A DNA stretch of 64,000 bases from Petunia secreta (lineage: Eukaryota > Streptophyta > Magnoliopsida > Solanales > Solanaceae): assembly GCA_029990175.1 (NCBI GenBank), contig JARKIP010000204.1:124001-188000 (forward strand). The letters are read 5' to 3'. How positions within the stretch are numbered: position 1 is the stretch's first letter; each line of letters opens with the position of its first letter. Shown here piece by piece: positions 12,338-22,465 of the stretch. Below the pieces are notes generated by a model. It saw only the letters and a list, made by a program, of their open reading frames with translations, was not told the DNA's origin and searched no databases. Made by a program: the position numbers and the translations under genes.

Positions 12338-12786
12338 GAGGATAGTAGGTATATTAGTTAGGGGAGTAGGTAGAAAAAAATTAGGACAAAATATTTGTCC
12401 AATGTCTTAAATTAAAAGAAGAATTTTTAAATTGAAAAATAAATGTTTAAAATTTAAAATGAAGATAACTATGATATTGAAACTAAACCAACTTTATCCT
12501 TTTGAATTTTAAATTAATAAGTAAACCATCTATATCTATAATAAAACTGAAAAAATATAACAAGGATAAGATATTTTTTAAAAATATTCTAATCAAGTAA
12601 TTTATCCATCCAAATCTATATAAATTGAAATATGATCACAAAGTTGAAGTTCAAATTTTAGAGAATTGATTAAAGATAACACAAATAATATATGACTTTC
12701 TTCCCTAAGCCAGAAAACCATCAATTTAAAATATTAATTCCTATTGGTCAGTGTAATTTTACAATCTATATCTATTATCTATTATC

Positions 12787-12820
<34 letters not shown>

Positions 12821-12914
12821 TAAAAGCAAGGCCGTAGTTAGATTAGTAGAATTAGAGAATTAGTTATGTTTTTATCAGTTACTTTGCACGTTTTTACTTT
12901 ACAGTTTTTCCTTT
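12168..12914 (+). repeat. Tandem unit 3 of 3 (747 bp)
   Basis: Third copy, with (AT)n at about 12271-12333 and a short (TTA)n at about 12787-12816. After 12914 the sequence leaves the unit and does not return to the AGGAAGCC start. Confidence 0.9.
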
Positions 12915-15900
12915 TAAAATATGTATTTGAATTGAGATAACTATCATTCTTTTTAGCATTATCTAAAAGAAGTTACTGCTGAAAAAATCTAAAAGTAGTT
13001 ACTCAAAATATAACCACTACACACATTAAATAGTGGTGGCATAAATCAGTTCTTGTGTAGAGGATAACTTCTGTTTTGACGTTCTGCTACGTGACATATT
13101 TCTCCATATACACGAACAAAAACTGAAAATCACTCCCTTCTTCTCTGAAAACTGAAATTTTAACAGGAAGAAGGTATGATGCTTCTCTTATTTCTGTTGT
13201 TTTAATTTATTTTGTGTATTGTGATCCACAGACAAGTGCTCAGGATGCTGTTTAGTTTATTTGGTGAATACCTATATAAAAGAATAGATAATAGAAAAAG
13301 TAGGGTTGCTTACTGTACTAAAATATAGAGGATGAATAGATAAATAAAGATGTTATTGTCTTTTTTCCATTCTGCATGTGAGAGCATGTCACAACATGTT
13401 CTAAAGAAGGGAGCGATAACAAGAGTGCTATCGAGGAAGAAACTTAGTAAAGTCGGGCCTATTTTCGTGTTCGTCTTAGTTGTTAGAATGTTAATTCTTT
13501 TAATTACATTTGAAAATATATTTATCCTTAACTTGTGCACTTTTCTTACTCCAGAAATTTGTAGTAATTAATTGTGTGCTTGATTTGCAATTCTACGATG
13601 AGTTTTTTTTTTTTTTAATTCGAACTGATTTGATCCACTATTATTTGATTTTGCGTGACAATCAGCCTTTTCAGTAATACAAACAGCAGCCATGGACATT
13701 CTTGCAACATGACAAGCATCATACATTCTTGGGATGTTTGGAACACCATTTTATATCAGTTGTAAGTTTTTATCAATCTGTAAATGGAAAAAGAGATAAC
13801 TTTGAGAAGGGAGTTCTTAAAATTTTGGAGACCTAAAAATTGGAAAATTTTAATTAATTAGAAGATTCACCATTTTATATGAATTTTCATGACATTATGT
13901 TTAATGTGGTTAATTTTTGTCTTTGAACTCACAGATGAAGATACAGGAAAAAAAAAAAACAAAAAGCCTGAATTGGAAGTATCTCTTCAAATGTTCAATA
14001 TTTTTTAAAAAAGGTTTAATGTATTTTTTAGAGAACTTATATTGTAATGGAGTCAGTGATTTTCACGGGTTAATTATTCATTTGGATATTTCGAGGGGAT
14101 AGAAGTACTACTCTAAAGACTTTGAATCTACTGCGTGCATGTTTTGCTTCCATGGCCAGAAAAGCGTGAATAACACAAACTAATAGCGTCGGAGAAGAAG
14201 ATTTGATACATGATTAAAGAGTTGTGTAATACTGAATGAGGTTAGTTTTCTTTGATTTTTTCTTTAATCAAGAGATTTTATGTTATAGATTTCAATCTTG
14301 CATGTTCCAAAGTGGGTTGATGACCTTTTTTGTTTAATGTCACATCACGATGGTAACCCGTTTTGAATTTGAATTTGAATTGACAATCTCCTATCTAATT
14401 TAAGAGATAAGTATAAAAAAGAAATTCTGAACACATAATTTGAGTTCTGCCACATTCTAATATATTTACTTACTACATGAGAGCTTGGCCAGGATATCTA
14501 AGAAAAATGAAATAGACGTGGTAATGAAGAATGAAGAACATGGTGGATAACAATTTTTAGTTATAATAAATCATTTTTGCTTATTAGGTGAAGTATACAC
14601 ACAGGTATATAGACTAAACCATTTATTGTATTCTGTTTTAGTTGAGGATTGATTGAGACTATTATGAGAGTTAGAACTTTAATTATTTTTCTAATCCAAT
14701 TTTTTTTTTTACTCTTGATGGGGTTAAATAGTTATATATATTTTGCTTTACTGTATATTTGCCTATTGAAATTCTTAACGAGTTGAAAATAAGATATGAA
14801 TCTTGGTCTTTTGTATAAATGATGTTTTGGTAATATTAGGATTTTTAAGAATTTAATGCAACAGATGTACACAACTGCAGAATAATTTGAGTTTTCATAT
14901 GGAGAAAATGAACATTAACAATGGTAAGTCATTCGTTTTATATTGAGTTGATTAGTGGAAAAGAAAGCTTATAAATTCATTGGAGTTCTCCAAATATTTT
15001 GTTTAGAAAATGTGGCACTAATTGGCAGACACTTTGAAAGATTATGTAAGGTAAGAGTGAAGCCGATGGCTACTCCATCTGCAAACTACAAATACCAAAG
15101 TTCAACCTATGACTATGAGTGTCATTGTTGCCTTCATTCAAGATGAGTGCATGAAGCTTTGGCATATCCAATTGTGCTATACTTCTTGAAAAGTGAGCTT
15201 CGGGCTAATATGTATGCTGATTTATCTATAATAACATATTTTTCGTTTGAATTGACACATAAAAGATTGAATGTTACAGGTTGGGCAGAAGGTTTGTCAT
15301 GAGCTATAATATTTTTACAAGAAAATTTTTGGAAAAAAATTAAGAATTAAAAGATAGGAGCAATGTGATATGATGATGGTGGAGTCAGGTTAGTTTGTCA
15401 CATATTAAATATCAGAGAAAAGTTTATAGTATAGTGCTCTATCCGGGTGATTAAGTTCTTTTTTTCATAATTAACTTTCATTGAAGTATGAAATATAATG
15501 AAGTCTTCCCTTATTTTTTTTTTATAGAATGTTAGATGAATCAAAATGAGTGATCTTTATGGAAAATGAAACATGCCATGGTCGAATAATTCATATATGC
15601 TGATTTTAATCGAAATGAAAATCTGAATTTACATGAATTTAGAGTGTACTTCCTCATTTCCATTAATTTTTGTTATGTGTGTGTCAGTTTTATCAACTTT
15701 AATTATGATTTCTTATGCAGTTTTTTGCATCCTGAAGATATCAGGAATGAATTAACACAAAGGTGATTGTTGAGAAAATAGAACCGATTGTTGAGAGAAA
15801 CAACGGATCATTAACATATATGCACCGATAGTATTAAAAAAAATTAAGGGTATATCAATCTATGCTAACGTGTTGCAGCAGGAGATAACATGACTTAGTT

Positions 15901-15927
15901 TTCGTGTTAATAGTCTTGCATTTTATA

Positions 15928-15932
<5 letters not shown>

Positions 15933-15969
<37 letters not shown>

Positions 15970-15970
15970 T
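15933..15970. repeat. (TA)n(CA)n microsatellite
   Basis: Dinucleotide run inside Helitron B. Confidence 0.9.
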
Positions 15971-16416
15971 ACTCCTCTTGCGGTCTTCATTCTTCTTGCT
16001 ATTTTTCATGGATTATATTGATGAGAGCACATAATAATCAGTTTGTCTATCTTAGTTACAAATACTACTACTACTACTACTTCTTTTTCTTTTGTATGTG
16101 GTTCAAACTTTATGCTCTTTATTCCCTATAAACATTTTGTTTGAGTTTTGTAGTTTTCTATTTTTCAAGCTTTACGAGTGGTGGACAATATTCATTCACT
16201 AACTAACTTGGATTTATTGTGTGCTCCCTTAACTAAAATCGATATTTTTAATCCAACGTTTATCCACCCTAAAATTCAACATGTTCAGATGAATTGTTAA
16301 AAAAGAGAATAAAAAGTAACCATTAGTGTAGACTGGAAAAACATATACAGATTCTTGCCAACACTCTTCTATGGATATAATGCTCCATTCAATGATTTGT
16401 TGCTCCAAAATATATA

Positions 16417-16555
16417 ATTGTCCTTAAAATGTTACATATCTTATATTACTATTTTTTTTGATGATTGTCCTTAAAATGTTACATATCTTATATTACTATT
16501 TTTTTGATGATTGTCCTTAAAATGTTACATATCTTATATTACTATTTTTTTGATG
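16417..16555 (+). repeat. Three tandem copies of a 46-47 bp unit
   Basis: Units 16417-16463, 16464-16509 and 16510-16555 each start ATTGTCCTTAAAATG and end in a T-run plus GATG. They differ only in T-run length, so the duplication is recent. Confidence 0.93.
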
Positions 16556-16734
16556 ACCATTATTAAATTTCAAGACGAATTCTTATAAGACTCCACTATA
16601 TTAAGATGTTTCTCTTATTTTAATTTGAAGGATTATTAAAAAAAAAAAATTCATTTAGTTTTAACATTTAAAAGCAGATTACATTGGATACTTTTCTTAA
16701 ACAAGAAGATAATGTTTTTCAATACTTTTTCCTA

Positions 16735-16749
16735 CCGCGCATCGCGCGG
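16735..16749 (+). repeat. Helitron 3' hairpin (element B)
   Basis: CCGCGC-ATC-GCGCGG, ten bases before TAG and 13 before the end of ACTAG. Confidence 0.85.
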
Positions 16750-16903
16750 GTACTAAGACTAGTATATGTAAAAGACATGTTAAATAGTACTTAGTATTGT
16801 GGGGCTTTGGCTTGACAGGACTTCCCAAGTGTTTTTTTAATAGAAAAAGGTTCAAGTTTTATACATGAAATCTAAGGTCCTCATTTAATTAGTGGTATTA
16901 ACT

Positions 16904-17240
16904 TGTTGACAATATGTCTCAGGTTTTCAGTAAAAAAGATGGCACATTATCCCTGAATAAGTGCAGAACAGTAGCTACATTTTAGGTTTCTGGTATAGGC
17001 TTTTATGGCTTCATAATAGAAATTTGTTAGCTTGTTAATTGCTAGCTTATTTTCAGCTTTTAATCAGGTCTTTCAGTTATTACTTTCTTGTATTTAAGTT
17101 GAAGTAAATCAATGAGAATAAATATAAGTTTTTGCAGTCAAGTTCCTTTCTTTCTACAGCTTACTTCCTTTCTTGCTTCTGCTTCTTAAAACTTCTGTTT
17201 TTGCATTTGTTTTTAGTTGAAAAATAGATTTTTAACTTCA
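16904..17240 (+). repeat. Left LTR of the copia element
   Basis: Starts TGTTGACAATATGTC and ends TTTTTAACTTCA. Same length as the right LTR. Confidence 0.93.
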
Positions 17241-17242
17241 AT

Positions 17243-17255
17243 TGGTATCAGAGCA
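17243..17255 (+). other. Primer binding site (initiator Met tRNA)
   Basis: TGGTATCAGAGCA, two bases after the LTR, is the standard copia primer site complementary to the 3' end of tRNA-iMet. Confidence 0.9.
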
Positions 17256-17287
17256 CTCTTCTTAAGGGATCTGTGAGTTGAAACCTT

Positions 17288-20200
17288 GTGAATATAGTCA
17301 AGAGAACCTCTAAACTAAACCAAACCAAATCTATTTCTGAAAAAAAAAACCTTCAAGCTATGGAAGCTGCAGCTGGTTTTTCTTCTATTACTCCCCCAAT
17401 CTTTGATGGGGAAAATTATCAGATTTGGGCAGTTAAAATGGAGGCATACTTGGACGCGTTAGACCTTTGGGAAGCTGTGGAGGAGGATTATCAAGTTCCT
17501 GCTTTAACTGGTAACCCAACGATGGCTCAAATTCGCGATCACAAGAAAAGGAAGACAAGAAAGTCAAAGGCAAAGGCTTGCCTATTCGCTGTTGTCTCAC
17601 AAACCATTTTCACTCGTATTATGTCCCTTAGTACTGCATATGAAATCTGGAATTATCTCAAGGAAGAATACAAAGGAGATGAGAAAATCAGAGGAATGCA
17701 GGTGCTAAACTTGATTAGGGAATTTGAAATGCAGAAAATGAAGGAGTCCGAATCAGTCAAGGAGTATTCTGAAAGACTTATCAGTATCGCCAATCGGGTA
17801 AGATTGTTAGGAACTGATTTTTCCGACTCAAGATTAGTTCAGAAAATACTTGTTTCCGTTCCTGAGAGGTTTGAAGCCTCAATTTCGTCCTTGGAAAATT
17901 CTAAGGACCTGTCAAAGATTACTTTGGCAGAATTGCTAAGTGCATTACAGGCTTCTGAACAGAGAAGGCTTATGAGAAAAGAAGGGACCATTGAAGGTGC
18001 ATTGCAAGCTAAGCACCAAAAGAGTAGAAACAAGAAGAAAGGCAAGAAAAATGAATCTGCAAATGAACAGGCTGCTGCAACGTATAATAACAATAAAAGC
18101 AAGAAGGAAAAATTTCCTCCATATCAACATTGTGGTGGAAAGACTCATCCTCATTATAAGTGTTGGAGAAGACCAGATGCAAGGTGCAAAACATGCAATG
18201 AGTTGGGGCATGAAGCTGTAATCTGCAAGGCAAAGAGTCCGAAGACGGTAGTAGAAGCTCAGACAGCAGATCAGGAAGAAGAAGAAGAAGATCAGTTGTT
18301 TGTAGCTACTTGTTTTGCTAGTAGTAACAACAACGAATCTTGGTTGATTGACAGCGGATGTACCAACCACATGAGTTATGATAGAGAACTCTTTAAGGAA
18401 ATTAAAGCCACATCAGTCACAAAAGTTAAGATAGGAAATAGAGAGCATATTCCCGTCAAAGGAAAAGGAACTGTTGTGATTGAAAGCTATTCAGGTACAA
18501 TGTATTTCTGATGTACTTTATGTTCCTGATATTAATCAAAATCTGTTGAGTGTTGGTCAGCTTCTTGAGAAGGGCTTCAAAGTGATTTTTGAAGACAACT
18601 ATTGTCTTATTAAAGATCCTGCTGGTCGGGAGATGTTCAAAGTGAGAATGAAGGGAAAGAGTTTTACTCTTGATCCTTTGGAGGAGGAGCAAACGGCTTT
18701 GCCTATGTCAGACCACTCTACTGAAGTTTGGCATAAAAGAATGGGCCATTTTCATCATCAAGGAATGATGCTCATGCAACGGAAGAACCTTGTGAATGAT
18801 CTACCAAGGTTGCAGAATCAGCTGTCAGACTGTCAAGCCTGTTTACTTGGCAAGATGAACAGGCTGCCATTTCCAAAAACAGCTTGGAGAGCGTCAAGAA
18901 AGCTTCAACTTATTCATACCGATCTTTCAGGACCTCACCGAACACCATCTTTGAATGGTAGTCTTTATTATATTGCATTTATTGATGATTTAACAAGATT
19001 AACCTGGATATTTTTCCTAAAGTACAAGTCGAAAGTCGCTGATGTATTTAGGAAATTTAAGACAAAGGCGGAAAATGAGACTGGCTGTAAAGTTCAGACT
19101 TTAAGGTCAGATAATGGGAAAGAATACACGTCGTAGCAGTTCAACAACATATGTGAAGAAGTAGGTATTGAACACCAGCTAACGTCCCCTTACACTCCGC
19201 AACAAAACGGAGTTAGTGAGAGGAAAAACAGAAGCATAATGGAGATGGCGAGGTGCATGCTACATGAGAAGCATCTCCCAAAGAAGTTTTGGGCAGAGGC
19301 TGCTAGCACTGCTGTTTTTTTACAAAATAGGCTTCCTTCTAGAGCTGTGAAGGATAAAACACCACTTGAAGCATGGTATGGCCATAAACCCTCATTGCAA
19401 TTTATTAGAATCTTTGGTTGCTTGTGTTTCACTTATGTGCCACAGGTTAAAAGGGATAAACTTGATAAGAAAGCTGTTCCCGGAATCTTCATAGGGTATA
19501 GTTCTTTTTCTAAAGCTTATCGAGTCTATCAACCTCAAACAGAGAAAGTGATCACAAGTAGAGATGCTCACTTTATTGAGGACCAACATTGGAATTGGGA
19601 GAAGCCCATAACCCATCCAAGAGACGATTCTCTACTAGATCCAAATGAACTAGTAGATCATCTACCTGTGCGTGGCACAAGGTTGGTTTCAGATATCTAT
19701 CAGAGATGCAATACTGCAATTTGTGTACCGGCAAGCTATGAAGAAGCAAAAGATGATGGCAAATGGGTGGCTGCAACGCAGGAGGAGATGAATATGATCA
19801 GAAAAAATCAGACGTGGAAGCTTGTTGAGAAACCTCCCAATAGAAAGATCATTGGTGTCAAATGGGTCTTTAGGACTAAACAAAATGCAGATGGTTCTAT
19901 AAACAAACACAAAGCAAGACTTGTGGTGAAGGGTTATGCTCAAATATTCGGAGTAGACTACTCAGATACCTTCGCACCAGTTGCTCGACTTGACACAATC
20001 AGATTATTACTGGCTATTTCAGTCCAAAAAGGCTGGAAAGTTTTTCAGCTTGATGTCAAGTCTTCTTTTCTCAATGGTCTTTTGCAGGAAGAGATTTACG
20101 TTGAGCAACCAGAAGGCTTTATTGTCAAAGGGCAGGAAAACAAGGTTTACTTGTTGAAGAAAGATCTTTATGGTTTAAAGCAAGCACCAAGAGCTTGGTA

Positions 20201-21251
20201 TAGCAAGATTGATGATCATTTACTGAGTTTAGGCTTCAAGAAGAGCCTATCTGAGTCTACACTTTATATTAAGTGTTTAGGTGCTGACATACTTATTATT
20301 TCGTTATATGTTGACGATCTCTTTTTCACAGGAAGTAAGGTCGATCTTATTGAAGATTTCAAGCTGGAAATGAAGAAGGTCTTTGAAATGACAAATCTTG
20401 GATTGATTTCATACTTTCTTGGGATAGAGATCAAACAAAATGAAGATAATGTTTTCATCTGCCAAAAGAAATATGCTCAAGAAATCCTTAAAAAGTTTCA
20501 TATGAAAGATTGCAAAGCTATGAGCACTCCAATGAATCAAAAGGAAAAGCTTGCCAAAGATGATGGAGCAGAGAAGGTGGATGAAGCGCATTATAGAAGT
20601 CTTATTGGCTGCTTAATGTATTTGACTGCAACCAGGCCTGATATCCTGTATGCAGTAAGTGTTTTATCTCGGTTCATGCATTGTGCTAGTGAGCTACACT
20701 TAAGAGCAGCTAAGAGAATTGTTAGATACATCAAAGGAACTGTTAACTATGGTGTTAAGTTCTGCAAAAGTTCAAATTTTGAACTCCTTGGATTCTCTGA
20801 TAGTGATTGGGCAGGTTCACTTGATGATATGAAGAGTACCTCAGGTTATTGTTTCAGTCTTGGATCATGAGTTTTTTCTTGGTGCTCCAAGAAACAAGAT
20901 ACTGTAGCACAATCAACAGTTGAGGCAGAATTCATTGCTGCAACATCAGCTGTGAATCAAGCACTATGGTTGAGGAAAATTTTCTATGATCTAGATATGG
21001 AGCAGACGGAAGGCACTAAGATTTTTGTTGATAACAAAGCTGCAATCTCTATTGCAAATAATCCAGTTTTTCATGGGAAAACTAAGCATTTTAACATTAA
21101 AATGTTCTTCGTGAGGGAGGTGCAGAAAGATAGAGATGTGAAGCTTCTTTACTGCAAAAGTATTAAGCAGGTTGCTGACATTTTTACCAAGCCACTTCCT
21201 GTCAACAAGTTTGAGTTTTTTAGAGAAAAGCTAGGAGTATGCGAAACCTGA
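17288..21251 (+). pseudogene. copia gag-pol polyprotein with one frameshift and two nonsense codons
   Basis: Domains in order are: gag of the UBN2 type starting near MEAAAGFSSITPPIFDGENY (17360); a CX2CX4HX4C zinc knuckle (CKTCNELGHEAVIC, about 18187-18228); protease WLIDSGCTNHM (about 18343); integrase with HHCC zinc binding (WHKRMGHFHHQG ... CQAC) and the D, D (LRSDNGKEY) and E (GVSERKNRS) residues; reverse transcriptase with SLYVDDLFF (about 20307); and RNase H (FSDSDWAGS ... QSTVEAEFIAAT). Lesions: a net two-base loss (or one-base gain) around 18492-18510, TAG at 19134-19136 in integrase, and TGA at 20868-20870 where SLGSG would continue. RT itself is open. Three lesions mean the copy cannot make a full polyprotein. 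Confidence 0.95.
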
Positions 21252-21253
21252 TC

Positions 21254-21263
21254 CAAGGAGGAG
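21254..21263 (+). other. Polypurine tract of the copia element
   Basis: The purine run AAGGAGGAG directly precedes the right LTR, the usual plus-strand priming site. Confidence 0.85.
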
Positions 21264-21600
21264 TGTTGACAATATGTCTCAGGTTTTCAGTAAAAAAGAT
21301 GGCACATTATCCCTGAATAAGTGCAGAACAGTAGCTACATTTTAGGTTTCTGGTATAGGCTTTTATAGCTTCATAATAGGAATTTGTTAGCTTGTTAATT
21401 GCTAGCTTATTTTCCGCTTTTAATCAGGTCTTTCAGTTATTACTTTCCTGTATTTAAGTTGAAGTAAATCAATGAGAATAAATATAAGTTTTTGCAGTCA
21501 AGTTCCTTTCTTTCTACAGCTTACTTCCTTTCTTGCTTCTGCTTCTTAAAACTTCTGTTTCTGCATTTGTTTTTAGTTGAAAAACAGATTTTTAACTTCA
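21264..21600 (+). repeat. Right LTR of the copia element
   Basis: 337 bp, about 98.2% identical to the left LTR by manual comparison (six substitutions, no indels). Confidence 0.93.
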
Positions 21601-22177
21601 ATTATCTAACATTCCCACCCCAATATTTTGTAAGTTACACAATAGTTCATGTATAAAAGCTTGTTTTTTGCCAAATTTGGCCATTGACCTAGCTGCTTCC
21701 CTCTCTCCTTCCCACACCCCCCCGTTTTTCCTCCATTTTTCCCCATTCCATTCCCGCCGAAAGTTCCACCATAGCTGCTGAGCTTCCTTTCGTAGATCGA
21801 AATAATACCCATTCCACCATAGCTGCTGAGCTTATTTACTAAATATTCTTTCCAGTTTTAGGCAATTCAAGCTGAGACCACCCACATTTGGGTTAAACGG
21901 TATTTTGTTAAATCTGATCGTTTCTTATCCATTAAAGGGGAAATCTTGTTCCTCTAATTTTAATCATATCAATACAGTCATCTCCGGTAAGTGTATTAAC
22001 TTCAGAACATGTTTTTAGTTGTTTTTGTTGATTCAAGGATTTACGGATTCAGTTCATCCGAACAATCTGCCTGAAATTCCAAACATCACTTCGACGTTCC
22101 TATGGTCGTAATTGTAATTCCAAACATATCACTAGCGTTTTACACGGCGTATGTATTTATTGGAATTTTCACAGATA

Positions 22178-22190
22178 ATGTTCGGAACAT
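22178..22190. promoter_or_regulatory. Perfect 13-bp palindrome ATGTTCGGAACAT (MULE 1 motif)
   Basis: First perfect copy of the element-wide motif, upstream of the transposase. Other perfect copies are at 25344-25356, 29374-29386, 29475-29487, 33336-33348 and 33382-33394; many near-copies exist. Confidence 0.85.
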
Positions 22191-22221
22191 CCTAGTAGAT
22201 GTTTGAGAGTTCTATTAGCAG

Positions 22222-22403
22222 TTTGGAACATCTTGCATTAAGCAACGAAAAAGTGTAAAGTGATGTTCAGAACGTCTACCCCGATGTTCCAAACGTGCAA
22301 CAGTGAGGTTTGGAACATCTTGCATTAAGCATTGAAAAACTGTAATGTGATGTTCAGAACGTCGACGAAGATGTTCCAAACGAGCAAGTGAGGTTTGGAA
22401 CAT
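22222..22403 (+). repeat. Two tandem 85-87 bp units packed with motif half-sites
   Basis: Units start at 22222 and 22309, with a partial third start at 22394, each beginning TTTGGAACAT. Each carries three motif relatives: TTTGGAACATC, GATGTTCAGAACGTC and GATGTTCCAAACG. They lie just upstream of the transposase start. Confidence 0.9.
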
Positions 22404-22465
22404 ACTGTATAAATATTAGTAATACTAATAGCTGGTCATTCCAATTTATTGCAGGTGGACCATCG

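Larger units (their letters stand above)
10554..16762 (+). mobile_element. Non-autonomous Helitron B with internal tandem units
   Basis: It begins in a TATATATATTAAAAGG start directly behind Helitron A. It ends with the hairpin at 16735-16749 and TACTAAGACTAG followed by T, the classical Helitron 3' end (CTAG with T as host base). The interior carries three ~750-790 bp tandem units (10612-12914) and then about 3.8 kb of AT-rich DNA (12915-16734) in which I recognise no gene. A direct repeat at 16417-16555 precedes the end. No RepHel transposase is encoded, so it depended on an autonomous partner. Confidence 0.65.
16904..21600 (+). mobile_element. Ty1/copia LTR retrotransposon, nearly complete
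   Basis: It has 337-bp LTRs on both sides, a tRNA-iMet primer site, one gag-pol frame broken by three lesions, and a polypurine tract. The LTRs differ at six positions (about 1.8%), so the insertion is young. The 5-bp flanks (TAACT left, ATTAT right) do not match, so no target-site duplication is evident; this may reflect later change at one border. It sits between the end of Helitron B and MULE 1. Confidence 0.95.

Noticed and set aside
13310..15146. Several 60-76 codon open frames inside Helitron B
   Set aside because: No domain recognised and composition follows AT-rich background; a captured gene fragment cannot be excluded without a search.
17839..18370. Minus-strand and alternate-frame open frames over copia gag
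   Set aside because: Shadows of the plus-strand gag-pol frame.
16894..21610. Target-site duplication of the copia element
   Set aside because: TAACT on the left and ATTAT on the right do not match; shifting the LTR ends by a few bases does not produce a 5-bp match.
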